The notes beneath the pieces were generated by a model. It worked only from the letters and a program-made list of their open reading frames with translations, did no database searches and was not told the DNA's origin. Position numbers and translations under genes: made by a program. This document shows positions 52,958 to 61,598 of a stretch of 64,000 nucleotides of DNA, in pieces; position 1 is the first letter of the stretch, and each line of letters opens with the position of its first letter. Source of the DNA: Deltaproteobacteria bacterium (GTDB lineage Bacteria; Myxococcota_A; UBA9160; UBA4427); the NCBI GenBank assembly GCA_016713665.1, contig JADJOR010000002.1, positions 806,001 to 870,000 of the forward strand, read 5' to 3'.

Positions 52958-53767
52958 TCAGGCCTGCTTCGGCCGCGGCGCGGGGAAGGGCGCCGGGAAA
53001 TCGTTCGCGCGAAGCTGGGCGTCGGTTCCTCCGTCGATGAAGTAGACCGAGCCGCAGATGAAGCGCGCGTCCGGCGAGAGCAGGAAGCCGATCAGCGCGG
53101 CGATCTCTTCGGGCTGCGCCGAGCGGCCGACGGGGACGGGGAAGGCATCGATCAGCGGGCCGTAGGTCTTGTCGGCGCGCCCCTCGGCGAGCATGCCGGT
53201 CTCCGTCTTGCCGGGGGCGACGGCGTTCAGCGTGATGCCCGCCCCCGCCCACTCGGGCTTCGTCGCCTGGCGCCGGATCCAGTGGGCGACGGCGAGCTTC
53301 GTGGCGGCATAGGCGTCGGGGGAGCCGACCTTGTCGGCGTAGGCGATCGCCTCGGCCGGATCGCCGTCGAGCAGGAGTCGCGTCAGCTCGACAGGCAGCC
53401 CCGGCATGGCCGTCGTCGAGTTCGAGCTGATCGCGACGACGGCGGGACGTGTACCGCGGGCGAGCCAGGGGCGCGCGGCGGCGAGGAATTCGATCGTCCC
53501 GAAGAAGTTGAGCTCGGCGAGCACGCGCCCCGGTCGCGACGGCAGCCCCATCAGGCCGGCGCAGGTCACGAGGCCATCGAGGCGTCCCTCGCAGAGATGC
53601 TCGACCCGCGCGATCGCGTCGCGCCGACCGCTCGCAGTCGACAGATCGGCCTGCACGTCGGCGTCGCGGATGTCGACGCCGATCACGCGTTCGCCCTGGG
53701 CGATCAAGCGCTTGCGCGTCGCGGCGCCGATTCCCGAAGCGGATCCCGTCACCACGATCGTGCGCAT
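52958..53767 (-). CDS. hsdA: HsdA-like 3-alpha-hydroxysteroid dehydrogenase/carbonyl reductase
   Basis: 269 residues. Strikingly like Comamonas testosteroni HsdA as I remember it: IVVTGSASGIGAATRK, GVDIRDADVQADLSTASGRRDAI, LDGLVTCAG, then AYAATK (catalytic Tyr/Lys, about residue 152) and VAPGKTETGML. It should interconvert 3-alpha-hydroxy and 3-keto groups of steroids or reduce carbonyls with NAD(P). ATG at 53767 has CTGAGGAGACGCGGC upstream. It lies 11 bp after the PEP-CTERM gene, so shares its transcript or the promoter upstream. A general carbonyl reductase is the alternative. Confidence 0.85.
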   Translation of the reverse strand: MRTIVVTGSASGIGAATRKRLIAQGERVIGVDIRDADVQADLSTASGRRDAIARVEHLCEGRLDGLVTCAGLMGLPSRPGRVLAELNFFGTIEFLAAARPWLARGTRPAVVAISSNSTTAMPGLPVELTRLLLDGDPAEAIAYADKVGSPDAYAATKLAVAHWIRRQATKPEWAGAGITLNAVAPGKTETGMLAEGRADKTYGPLIDAFPVPVGRSAQPEEIAALIGFLLSPDARFICGSVYFIDGGTDAQLRANDFPAPFPAPRPKQA

Positions 53768-53778
53768 GCCGCGTCTCC

Positions 53779-55596
53779 TCAGTCGATGCGTCGAAAGCGC
53801 GAGCTTCGCGAATCCGGGCGCCTCGCCGCCAGTCCCGCGAGTCCGGCGAGCCCGAGGATCCCCGTCCAGAGCGAGGCCCCGAGCGCCGGTTCCGGGACGC
53901 AGGCGTTGCCGGTCCCGTCGAGATTCAGATCGTCCTGGGCGAGGCTGCAGGCCCCGCCCGGACATTGCTGGTTCGAGCGGCAGAGCTTTCCGATCTTCGA
54001 GCCGGAGGTGCAGCTGCCGAGCAGCGGCCCGTTGGGGACGCCCGGGCAGTTGTCGCAGAGATTCCTGATTCCGTCGGTATCCGAGTCGGGGGGCTGGTTC
54101 GCGGGGTCGCTGGCGTCGACGTTGATGAAGAAGAGCGCCTGCCCGGTCCCGACGATGCCCGTCGAGGAATCGATCTGCCAGGTACAGCAGTCGAGCCCGG
54201 CATAGCTCGGATTGCCCTGGAATTGATAGGTGTAGGGCAGCAGGTTGCTGCCATTGTTCGCAACCTCGCAGCGGCCGGCGACCGGGGTGATCAGGACGTC
54301 GTCCTGGTCGAGGTCGTAGATCCAGCGGAAGTCCTGATTCTCGTTGACGAACGTGACGAGATTGGGATTGATGGTTCCCGAGATGGGAGCGGTCGCGGGG
54401 GAGAAGTCGACGATCAACCGGGGTCGGTTCGCGGGCGAGGGGTCCTCGTCGCTCGCGAATCGAGCGCTGCCCTCGACTGTGGTGACGAGAAATCCGTCGG
54501 CGACGCCGCTCGACGCATGCAGGGCGGCCACATGGGCGACGAGCTCGGGCGAGCTCAGCACGAGCGTCGGTTGCCCCGCGATCGTCGCGCGGACGAGGCG
54601 CGGCCCGATCACGTCGCCGCCCGGCGTGGTCCAGGGCCCCTTGGGCAGGGCGCTCGCCCAGCTTCGATGCGTCCAGGTGGCTGCGCCATCCACCGGTGCA
54701 GCCGGCACCGATTCGTCCCTCGCTGCATCGGACGTCCCTTCGAGCCACGGTTCCGACGGATCGGGGGAGATGGCGTAGAGATCGACCGGCGTGCCGCCGA
54801 CGGTCGGGGCCAGCGGTGTCAGCTCGAGCCTCGCGTCGAGAATCGTGGCGCCGGCCGGAATGTCGGAGGCCAGGTCGAAGGCGATCAAGCTCCGCAGCTC
54901 TCCCGCCGGCGTCCCGATCGAAGCCCAGAGCGATTGGCCGCGGCCGTTGCTCGCCGTCGGGCTCGTCGCGTAGATCGTCGTGTCCTTCTTCGAGGTGATC
55001 GAAACCGACTGCACGCTCGTCGTGATCGAGCTGCTGCTCGTGCCGGTCGGGACGACCGTCTCGCCGCGGATCGCGAGGTCGAAGCCGGCGGGCGGGCCGG
55101 CGCTGCCGAAGCTGGTCGCACGCACGATCACGTTGCACGTCTTGCCCACGTATTGGGGAACGGGATACGTCTGTCCGAGCACGCAGCGATAGACGTTCCA
55201 GCGAGTCGATTGGAGCCCGGTTCCCGTCGCCGGTGGAGGGGGCGAGCAGGATCCGAAGGAATTCACGAGGTTGCACCCCGAGATCTCGACCTGGAGCGTC
55301 ATGTCGGGATGCGTGCCGTCGGGGACCACCTCCGCGATCAACACGGGGCGTTCCGGGAGCGAGGAGAGCGCGACCGAATAGCTGACCTGGCTCCCGACCG
55401 AGCCGAGCGTCACGTTCGTCTGGGTAAACGGGACGTCGACCTGCGCCGCAGCCGGGGGCGCGAGCAAGGCCGAGGCGATGGCCGTCGCGAGCCCACCGGC
55501 GACGAACGCCCCGCGGCGGAAGCGTCCGCCGGGCGAAACGGGTCGTCGTCCTCGAGCTTCGAGCAGAGGCGCGGTCGATCGCTTCCTGTCGAACAC
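53779..55596 (-). CDS. PEP-CTERM exported protein with DNRLRE-like region
   Basis: 605 residues. Signal segment FVAGGLATAIASALLAPPAAA. The middle part, TTIYATSPT, RSLIAFDLASDIPAGATILDARLELTPL, resembles DNRLRE-type carbohydrate or surface-adhesion domains. Later there is an Asp-rich calcium-like repeat, DSDTDGIRNLCDNCPGVPN, and Cys pairs. The tail VPEPALGASLWTGILGLAGLAGLAARR is a PEP-CTERM sorting signal with a basic end. Secreted and anchored, of unknown role. ATG at 55596 has only a weak upstream ribosome site. Confidence 0.86.
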   Translation of the reverse strand: MFDRKRSTAPLLEARGRRPVSPGGRFRRGAFVAGGLATAIASALLAPPAAAQVDVPFTQTNVTLGSVGSQVSYSVALSSLPERPVLIAEVVPDGTHPDMTLQVEISGCNLVNSFGSCSPPPPATGTGLQSTRWNVYRCVLGQTYPVPQYVGKTCNVIVRATSFGSAGPPAGFDLAIRGETVVPTGTSSSSITTSVQSVSITSKKDTTIYATSPTASNGRGQSLWASIGTPAGELRSLIAFDLASDIPAGATILDARLELTPLAPTVGGTPVDLYAISPDPSEPWLEGTSDAARDESVPAAPVDGAATWTHRSWASALPKGPWTTPGGDVIGPRLVRATIAGQPTLVLSSPELVAHVAALHASSGVADGFLVTTVEGSARFASDEDPSPANRPRLIVDFSPATAPISGTINPNLVTFVNENQDFRWIYDLDQDDVLITPVAGRCEVANNGSNLLPYTYQFQGNPSYAGLDCCTWQIDSSTGIVGTGQALFFINVDASDPANQPPDSDTDGIRNLCDNCPGVPNGPLLGSCTSGSKIGKLCRSNQQCPGGACSLAQDDLNLDGTGNACVPEPALGASLWTGILGLAGLAGLAARRPDSRSSRFRRID

Positions 55597-55656
55597 GGCC
55601 GGCTCCTCGAGCCCCCCCGAGACGATCCGACTATACGCGCTTCCCGAACGACTGTC

Positions 55657-56832
55657 TCAGATCAGCGGATCGCCCATACGGGCGAAGGCGGCGTCGATCG
55701 TACCCCCGAGAAACGCCTCCGCGCGGGCGCGCGGAAGCGCCAGGAACAGCTTCTGGTAATGACCGACCGGGTCCGTGAACCCCTCGAAATGCGGGAAGTC
55801 CGACGAGAAGACCAGCATCTCTGCCGGCAACTCCTCCATGATCTTCAGCAGCGGCGAGTCGTTTCCGGCGGAGAGGGGCGTCGCCTTCACATTGCGGGCG
55901 AGATATTCCGACGGCTTCGCCTTCAAGCGGGACTTGCCGAGAAACAGCTCTGCGACGGGGGCGACCCGATCGTCGATCTCCCGGTAGAGGAAGGGGAGCC
56001 AGCCGGTCCCGACTTCCGCCAGCAGCAAGGTCAGCGCCGGGAAGCGCTCGAAGACGCCGGAGTAGACGAGGGCGTTGACGAGCGTCGTCGGCGCGACGTG
56101 GCGATGGGCGCTCGAGATCATGCGCAAGAGCGTCGTGTCACCGCCCTGGTTCGCCCAGCCCGGGTCGAAGTGCATGCGTTCGAAGCCGGTATGGAGCATG
56201 GGCATCATGCCGAGGTCGACGGCGGCGGCCCAGACCCGATCCCAGCTCGGATGGCTCGGGGGCACGCCGTTCACGGGATAGGCCGGGATCAGGAAGATCC
56301 GGCTGCCGAGCCCGCGCATGCGCGTCAGCTCGGCGACGACGAAGTCGAGGTCGCCGAACTCGAGGGCCGACACCGGCTTGAGCCGCCCGTTCGCCGCGGC
56401 ACACGTCGTCGCGAGCCAGTCGTTGGCGGTCCGGATCACCTCCCGGCGCAGTCCCGGATCCTCGATCGTCACGTTGTAGGCGACCCCGGCGAGGCAGATC
56501 ACGTGCTGCTGCGCGATGCCCTGCTCGTCGAGCCACTTCACGCGGGCCGCGGCGTCGGCGACCTGGTGCTGGTTCTTGCCTTCGAACTCCGCGCGCCGCG
56601 CCTTTTCGTCGGCTTTCTCCTTGCCGAAGAGGATCGCTGCGCCCGGCGGCATGAGCTCTTGCATCGGGGGGCGCTTCTCCATCGGGACCCCCCGCAACAG
56701 GTCGCCCACGATCGCATCGACGGCGAGAAAGCCGGGATCCGGAGGCGGGAGTCGCTTCGCGAGCTCGGGGTAGGGCAGGAGCCAATCGCTGCCGGGCTCG
56801 AAGTGGGCGTCGATGTCGATGATCGCGGTCAT
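55657..56832 (-). CDS. amidohydrolase-2 family metal hydrolase/decarboxylase
   Basis: 391 residues. The ACMSD-type barrel shows DIDAHFEPGSDW (metal, D-x-H), HTGFERMHFDP with a His, and SSDFPHFEGFTDP (metal Asp) near the C-terminus. The central GGDTTLLRMISSAHRH is usual for this family, whose members decarboxylate or hydrolyse. ATG at 56832 follows AGCCAGGAGGCCCGAC. It is the last gene of the BVMO operon, 100 bp after the SDR. Substrate unknown. Confidence 0.9.
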   Translation of the reverse strand: MTAIIDIDAHFEPGSDWLLPYPELAKRLPPPDPGFLAVDAIVGDLLRGVPMEKRPPMQELMPPGAAILFGKEKADEKARRAEFEGKNQHQVADAAARVKWLDEQGIAQQHVICLAGVAYNVTIEDPGLRREVIRTANDWLATTCAAANGRLKPVSALEFGDLDFVVAELTRMRGLGSRIFLIPAYPVNGVPPSHPSWDRVWAAAVDLGMMPMLHTGFERMHFDPGWANQGGDTTLLRMISSAHRHVAPTTLVNALVYSGVFERFPALTLLLAEVGTGWLPFLYREIDDRVAPVAELFLGKSRLKAKPSEYLARNVKATPLSAGNDSPLLKIMEELPAEMLVFSSDFPHFEGFTDPVGHYQKLFLALPRARAEAFLGGTIDAAFARMGDPLI

Positions 56833-56932
56833 GTCGGGCCTCCTGGCTTTGTCGATGGGCTCTTTCGTTGCCTTCCTGTCGAGACGCGAGATCGGGCGCG
56901 AGGGCGCGATGACGAAAGGACGAGCGAGCGAT

Positions 56933-57790
56933 TCAGCCGAGCAGCATGCGCTTCGCTTCTTCGCCGAGGGTGGGCGTCGAGAGCGTCGCGAGATGTTCGG
57001 CGCGCTGCTTGGCCATCTGGGCGGTGATCTCGGGATGGGTCGAGACGAAGAACTCCTTCGCGGCGATCCCGGCGAGGATGCGCTCGGCGGCCTGCTTGCC
57101 GGTCAGGCTGCCGGGGCCGTGGGTCATGTCCTGCATCATCTTGCGGTGGAACTCGATTCGCGTGGAATCCTTCGGCGTTGCGGCGTCTTCGAAGATCCGG
57201 GTCGCGATCGGGCCGGGCAGCACGGCGGAGACCGAGATCGGCGCGCCGACGAGATCCATCTCCATGCGCAGGCATTCGCTGAACGAGAGCACGGCGTGCT
57301 TCGACAGGATGTAGGGCGTCTGGACAGCCATCATGCTGAGGCCGCCGATCGACGAGAGGTTGCCGATGAAGGCGGGCTTGCCGGCCGCGAGCATGCGGGG
57401 CACGAAGGCGCGCACGCCATGGATCACGCCCAGCACGTTGATCCGGATCGCCTTCTCCCAGACGTCCGTCGGGAGCTCCCAGGTCAGCCCCAGGATCTCG
57501 ATGCCGGCGTTGTTCATGAGCAGCCGGACGTCGCCGAGCCGATCGTGGACGGTGGCCGCGAGCCGGTCGATGGCGGCGGGGTCGGCGACGTCGGTCGGGA
57601 TCGTGATCGCGGTGGCGCCCGTCGCCCGGATCTCGGCGGCGACGCGCTCCATGCGCTCGACGTTCACGTCGGCCAGCGCGACCTGCATGCCGAGCTCGGC
57701 TGCGGTCCGCGCGAGCCCTTCGCCGATGCCGCTGCCCGCGCCGGTCACGACGGCGACGCCGCCCCGGAAGACGTCGGTTGCCTGGCCCAT
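56933..57790 (-). CDS. short-chain dehydrogenase/reductase
   Basis: 285 residues. VAVVTGAGSGIGEGLAR, LMNNAGIE, LSSIGGLSMMAVQTPYILSKHAV (Ser, Tyr, Lys) and a longer C-terminus without VDGG. That tail, HPEITAQMAKQRAEHLA, is typical of SDR subgroups acting on larger alcohols. ATG at 57790 follows GCGAGGAGAATCGAC. It follows the esterase by 70 bp, so oxidation of the alcohol freed by that enzyme is a likely role (inference). Confidence 0.92.
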   Translation of the reverse strand: MGQATDVFRGGVAVVTGAGSGIGEGLARTAAELGMQVALADVNVERMERVAAEIRATGATAITIPTDVADPAAIDRLAATVHDRLGDVRLLMNNAGIEILGLTWELPTDVWEKAIRINVLGVIHGVRAFVPRMLAAGKPAFIGNLSSIGGLSMMAVQTPYILSKHAVLSFSECLRMEMDLVGAPISVSAVLPGPIATRIFEDAATPKDSTRIEFHRKMMQDMTHGPGSLTGKQAAERILAGIAAKEFFVSTHPEITAQMAKQRAEHLATLSTPTLGEEAKRMLLG

Positions 57791-57860
57791 GTCGATTCTC
57801 CTCGCTCTTCGTTGGATGCTCGGTTCGTTCGATCGATCGATCGCGCGATGCCTCGATCGT

Positions 57861-58808
57861 TCAGTCTTCGCCTGCTCGGTCGGTGTGCCGCGCGAGGAAT
57901 GCGCAGGCGTGGTCGATGCACCGCTGGGCCTGGTCGACGAGGCCGACCCAGGAGACGAAGCCGTGGAGCATGCCCGCATAGCGCCGGCTCTCGGTGGCGA
58001 CGCCGGCGCGCGCGAGGATCTCGCCGTAGCGCTCGCCGTCGTCCCGGGAAGGATCCATCTCGGCCGTCGCGACGAAGGCCGGGGCGAGATCGCGGTGGCT
58101 CTTCGCGCGGGCAGGCGAGGCCCAGGGATGGTCCTGGTCGACGGCGGGATCGGCGAGGAACTGCTTCCAGAAGTAGTCGATCGCGGCCTCGGTGATGATC
58201 GGGCCGCTCTTGAACTGCTCGGTCGACGGCGTCCGCGTCGACGGGTAGTTGCAGGAGCCGTAGATCAGGAGCTGCGCGCGCAGGCGCGGGCCTCCCTCGT
58301 CGCGGGTCCGGAGCGCGACGGCCGCCGCGAGATTCGCGCCGGCGCTGTCGCCGGCGACGGCGAGTCGCGTGGCGTCGCCGCGCAGCGCGGGCGCGTTCTT
58401 CGCCGCCCAGAGCGTGGCCGCCCAGGCATCGTCCACCGCGGCCGGAAAGCGGTGTTCCGGGGCGAGGCGATAGTCGACGGAGACGACGACCGATGCGGCG
58501 CCATGGCAGAGGGCCCGGCAGATCATGTCCTGGGTATCGAGGTCGCCGACGACCCAGCCGCCGCCGTGGAAGTAGACGACGAGGGGGAAGGGGCCGCCGC
58601 CTTCCGGCGTATAGACGCGGATCGGAAGCTCGCCGCCGGGGCCCGCGATCGTGCGGTCCGCGACGCTCGCGAGCGGCACGGCGAGCTTCGGGTAGGCCAT
58701 CGACGACTCGCGCACGTACTTGCGCAGCACGTCGACGGGCAGGCTCGTCATCTCGAAGCCTTCGGGCGCGGGCTGGAGCAGGGCTTCGACCTGGGGATCG
58801 AGGGGCAT
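57861..58808 (-). CDS. alpha/beta hydrolase of the hormone-sensitive lipase family
   Basis: 315 residues. Oxyanion motif HGGGW (about residue 82), nucleophile GDSAG (about 152), acid in MDPSRDDG and His in MLHGF. YRLAPEHRFPAAVDD is the HSL signature. Cytoplasmic esterase of short or medium esters or lactones. ATG at 58808 follows GAGAAGGAGCCCGCG. It is 19 bp after the BVMO, so it probably cleaves the ester that enzyme makes. Confidence 0.94.
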   Translation of the reverse strand: MPLDPQVEALLQPAPEGFEMTSLPVDVLRKYVRESSMAYPKLAVPLASVADRTIAGPGGELPIRVYTPEGGGPFPLVVYFHGGGWVVGDLDTQDMICRALCHGAASVVVSVDYRLAPEHRFPAAVDDAWAATLWAAKNAPALRGDATRLAVAGDSAGANLAAAVALRTRDEGGPRLRAQLLIYGSCNYPSTRTPSTEQFKSGPIITEAAIDYFWKQFLADPAVDQDHPWASPARAKSHRDLAPAFVATAEMDPSRDDGERYGEILARAGVATESRRYAGMLHGFVSWVGLVDQAQRCIDHACAFLARHTDRAGED

Positions 58809-58827
58809 CGCGGGCTCCTTCTCGGAC

Positions 58828-60738
58828 TCAGCCGAGCTGGACGTCGTCCGGGTTGGGACGCTCGGTGACGTGGAAGTAGTCGACGAGCCGATAGGGCCAG
58901 GACAGATAGATGCGGCCCTTGCTGTTGCGGTAGTAGCTCGTCGCCTTGGGATGGGACCAGATCATCCGGGGCATGCGCTCGTCGATCTGGCGGTTGAAGG
59001 CCTCGTAGGCGGCCTCGGTCGGCTCGATCGTACGCTTGCCGCGGGACCGGGCGTAGTCGAGGCACTCGATCATGTAGTGGACCTGGCGCTCGGACACGAT
59101 GTTCTGGCCCGCGGCGTGGTTCGGCGCCGAGTTCGGTCCGCCGGTCATGAAGAAGTTGGGATAGCCGGGGACCTGGATGCCGAGATGGGCGCGGGCCTCC
59201 TCGTCGCCCCATTCGGCGCCGAGATCGCGGCCGCCGCGGCCGATCACGCGCAGCGGTCCGAGCATCTTCGCAACCTCGAAGCCCGTCGCGAGCGCGATCA
59301 CGTCGACCGGAATCTCCCGGCCGCTGCGTGTGACGATGGCGTTCGCCGTGACGCGCTCGATCGGGTCGGTCTCGAGCTCGACGTTCGGTCGCTTGAGCGT
59401 GTCGAGGTAGCCCGTGTCCATCACGATCCGCTTCGAAAAGATCGGGATCTCCGGGACGACCTTCTCGAGGAGATCCGGGCGGTCGGCGAGCTTCTCGCGG
59501 TAGTAGGCGAGGGTGAGCTCGCGCATCGCGTCGTTGTGGGCGGAGACCGAGCGGTCCTGATGGGGCCAGGCGGGGTCGCGCAGCACGTTCGGGAAGAGAC
59601 CGTCGGCGGCGAACCAGTAGGCGCGGAAGCGGTACCACTCCGCGTACTTGGGAATGTTGCGCAGCGCCCACTTCACACCGTCGGAGACGGGCTGGCCGGC
59701 GCTCGGGTTGTTGAGCAGCCAGTGGCGCGAGCGCTGGAAGATCGTGAGCTTCGCGGCCTTCGGCGCGATCGCGACGGCGAGCTGGGCGCCGGAGGCGCCG
59801 GTCCCGAGCTGGGCGATCCGCTTGCCTTCGAGGGGAACGTCGGGGTTCCAGCGCGTCGTGTGCATCACGACGCCTTGAAAGGCATCGAGGCCAGGGATCT
59901 TCGGGAGCGAGGGGCGGTTCACGATGCCGTGGGCGTTCAGGACCGCGTCGGCCTCGACGACGCGCGAAGGCTCGTCCCGTCGCTTCACCTCGACCCGCCA
60001 GCGCTGCTTCGCCTCGTCCCATTCGCAGCCGAGGACGCGGGTCTCGAACTCGATCCGATCGCGCAGGCCGAAGCGCTCGACGACGCCCAGGAAGTAGGCG
60101 CGCATGTCGGCGCCGCGAGGGTGGTACTGGTTCCAGTCCGGATTCTGCGCGAAGGAGAACGAATAGAAATGGCTCGGCGTATCCACACCGACGCCCGGGT
60201 AGACGTTCTCCCACCAGGTTCCGCCGGCGTTCTCGTTCTTCTCGAAGATCGTGTAGCCGTAGCCTGCCTCGCCGAGCTTCACGCCCGCGCAGATCCCGGA
60301 GAGCCCCGCGCCGATCACGACGACGTGGAAGTCGGCGGGCGGCGGCACGCGCCCGGGCCGATCGCGCCGCGGCAATGGCTTCTCGAAGGCCATCTGGTCG
60401 AGGAGCAGCGGGATGAACTCGTCCTCGACCGGCTCGCCGGCGCCGATCGACATCATCTTCTGCATGAGCGCGCGCGGGAGCGGCGGCGGCTCGGCCGGGA
60501 TCCCGCCGGCGAAGAGCTTCAGGAGGCGCTCGCGCAGCTCGGCGGCGAGGGATTCGGGGACGTCGGAGGGAACGGGGCCGTAGAGGGGCTTGATGTGGGG
60601 CGCGAAGCGCTCGAGGAAGGCCTCGTCCCGGGTCCAATGGGTATGGACCATCAACAGCGTCTCGAGGTTCGCCTCGGCGAGCGCGCGCTCGAGGGCGATC
60701 GGGTCGACGGGCTTCGGCGGGGTCGCGGTCGCGGACAT
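58828..60738 (-). CDS. Baeyer-Villiger flavin monooxygenase
   Basis: 636 residues. After an N-terminal extension of about 135 residues come VVVIGAGLSGICAGVKL (FAD), FQGVVMHTTRW (the FxGxxxHxxxW BVMO fingerprint, about 286-296; next residue Asn rather than Pro/Asp), then QLGTGASGAQ (NADPH) and a C-terminal ATGFEVAKML. The extension and size resemble 4-hydroxyacetophenone and steroid-type monooxygenases. It should turn a ketone into an ester or lactone using NADPH and O2. ATG at 60738 follows GACTGGAGACGAC. Downstream esterase and SDR complete a ketone-to-alcohol sequence. Confidence 0.93.
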   Translation of the reverse strand: MSATATPPKPVDPIALERALAEANLETLLMVHTHWTRDEAFLERFAPHIKPLYGPVPSDVPESLAAELRERLLKLFAGGIPAEPPPLPRALMQKMMSIGAGEPVEDEFIPLLLDQMAFEKPLPRRDRPGRVPPPADFHVVVIGAGLSGICAGVKLGEAGYGYTIFEKNENAGGTWWENVYPGVGVDTPSHFYSFSFAQNPDWNQYHPRGADMRAYFLGVVERFGLRDRIEFETRVLGCEWDEAKQRWRVEVKRRDEPSRVVEADAVLNAHGIVNRPSLPKIPGLDAFQGVVMHTTRWNPDVPLEGKRIAQLGTGASGAQLAVAIAPKAAKLTIFQRSRHWLLNNPSAGQPVSDGVKWALRNIPKYAEWYRFRAYWFAADGLFPNVLRDPAWPHQDRSVSAHNDAMRELTLAYYREKLADRPDLLEKVVPEIPIFSKRIVMDTGYLDTLKRPNVELETDPIERVTANAIVTRSGREIPVDVIALATGFEVAKMLGPLRVIGRGGRDLGAEWGDEEARAHLGIQVPGYPNFFMTGGPNSAPNHAAGQNIVSERQVHYMIECLDYARSRGKRTIEPTEAAYEAFNRQIDERMPRMIWSHPKATSYYRNSKGRIYLSWPYRLVDYFHVTERPNPDDVQLG

Positions 60739-60764
60739 GGTCGTCTCCAGTCGGTGTGCGGAGC

Positions 60765-61436
60765 TCAGGCGCGGCGTCGGGATGCGGGGACGGAGGCCAT
60801 CAGGGCTGCGTCCTTCAGGCCGAGGCCGCGTCCACAGAAGAGCACGGCCTCGCGCAGGATCTTCGCCTTCGAGCCGGCATACGGGATCACGGGCGCGCCG
60901 GAGAGCCGGCCTGCGGTGATCATCGAGCCGACGTGCTCGAGGAAGTTCCAGGCGTTGCGCGGATCGATCGGGACGGGCTCGAGATTGCCTTCGCGCCGGG
61001 CCGCCTCGAGGGCTTCCGCGAAGGCCTCGGACCCGATCCGCTGGGCGCGCGCGTAGAGCAGGCCGGCGTGGCGTCCGTCGCCGGCGAGGGAGAGGAGCAG
61101 GATCCGCTGGCCCACCGACGCGCGGGAGGCGGGCGTGTTGTAGACGCAGGCCTCGAAATAACGCCAGAGACATTCGACGAGACCGCGCGTCGAGGCCTCG
61201 GGCAGATGGAGGATCGCGATGTTGCGATCCTGGTCCTCGATCAGGCGCTCGAGCACCGCGTCATACAGCGCCTGCTTCGAGGGGAAGTGGCGGTAGACGA
61301 GCGCCTCGGAGACGCCGGCCGCCTCGGCGATCTCGAGGGTCCGGGCGCCGTCGAAGCCCTTCGCCGCGAAGGCCGTGGTCGCGGCTTCGAGGATCGAGGT
61401 CCGGCGGTCAGCGTGGGCGAGGCGTCGGGTGGCCAT
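60765..61436 (-). CDS. TetR-family regulator of BVMO operon
   Basis: 223 residues from ATG at 61436, where the protein family begins; no clear ribosome site is seen, and a GTG at 61466 is in frame. Helix-turn-helix: GARTLEIAEAAGVSEALVYRHFPSKQALYDAV (key part VSEALVYRHFPSK, about 43-55). It lies 26 bp ahead of the BVMO and 11 bp from a perfect 16 bp palindrome, very likely its operator. If translation starts at 61466 the palindrome lies inside the coding region. A ketone, ester or acyl-CoA inducer is plausible. Confidence 0.92.
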   Translation of the reverse strand: MATRRLAHADRRTSILEAATTAFAAKGFDGARTLEIAEAAGVSEALVYRHFPSKQALYDAVLERLIEDQDRNIAILHLPEASTRGLVECLWRYFEACVYNTPASRASVGQRILLLSLAGDGRHAGLLYARAQRIGSEAFAEALEAARREGNLEPVPIDPRNAWNFLEHVGSMITAGRLSGAPVIPYAGSKAKILREAVLFCGRGLGLKDAALMASVPASRRRA

Positions 61437-61447
61437 AGAGGGTGAAA

Positions 61448-61463
61448 GTGAGTGTACACTCAC
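61448..61463. promoter_or_regulatory. perfect 16 bp palindrome, TetR operator
   Basis: GTGAGTGTACACTCAC, identical on both strands, 11 bp upstream of the regulator ATG and 122 bp upstream of the divergent SDR. Such sites bind TetR dimers; it can control both directions. No second copy was noticed in the window. Confidence 0.75.
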
Positions 61464-61598
61464 CACGATCCGCGGATCAATCGAATTCTCGACGTCTTTG
61501 CCATCGTCATCCTGTTCGTCATCGAGTTCGCCATCGCCATCGCCGTCGACACGGTCCCGACCGGGCCCGGTCGAGGAGGACGTCCATGCCGCAAGTAA
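61452..61598 (+). CDS. possible small membrane peptide
   Basis: 48 codons from GTG inside the palindrome to TAA. The middle reads ILDVFAIVILFVIEFAIAIAV, one strongly hydrophobic span, and almost every codon ends in G or C, as in real genes here. It runs into the SDR start by 13 bp. The start lies inside the operator and there is no ribosome site, so this is only a candidate; the simple CATCGCC repetition may create the pattern by chance. Confidence 0.25.
   Translation: MYTHHDPRINRILDVFAIVILFVIEFAIAIAVDTVPTGPGRGGRPCRK

Noticed and set aside
57825..57860. Short CGATCGATCGATCG run before the esterase gene end
   Set aside because: Simple tetranucleotide repetition in GC-rich DNA with no further structure.
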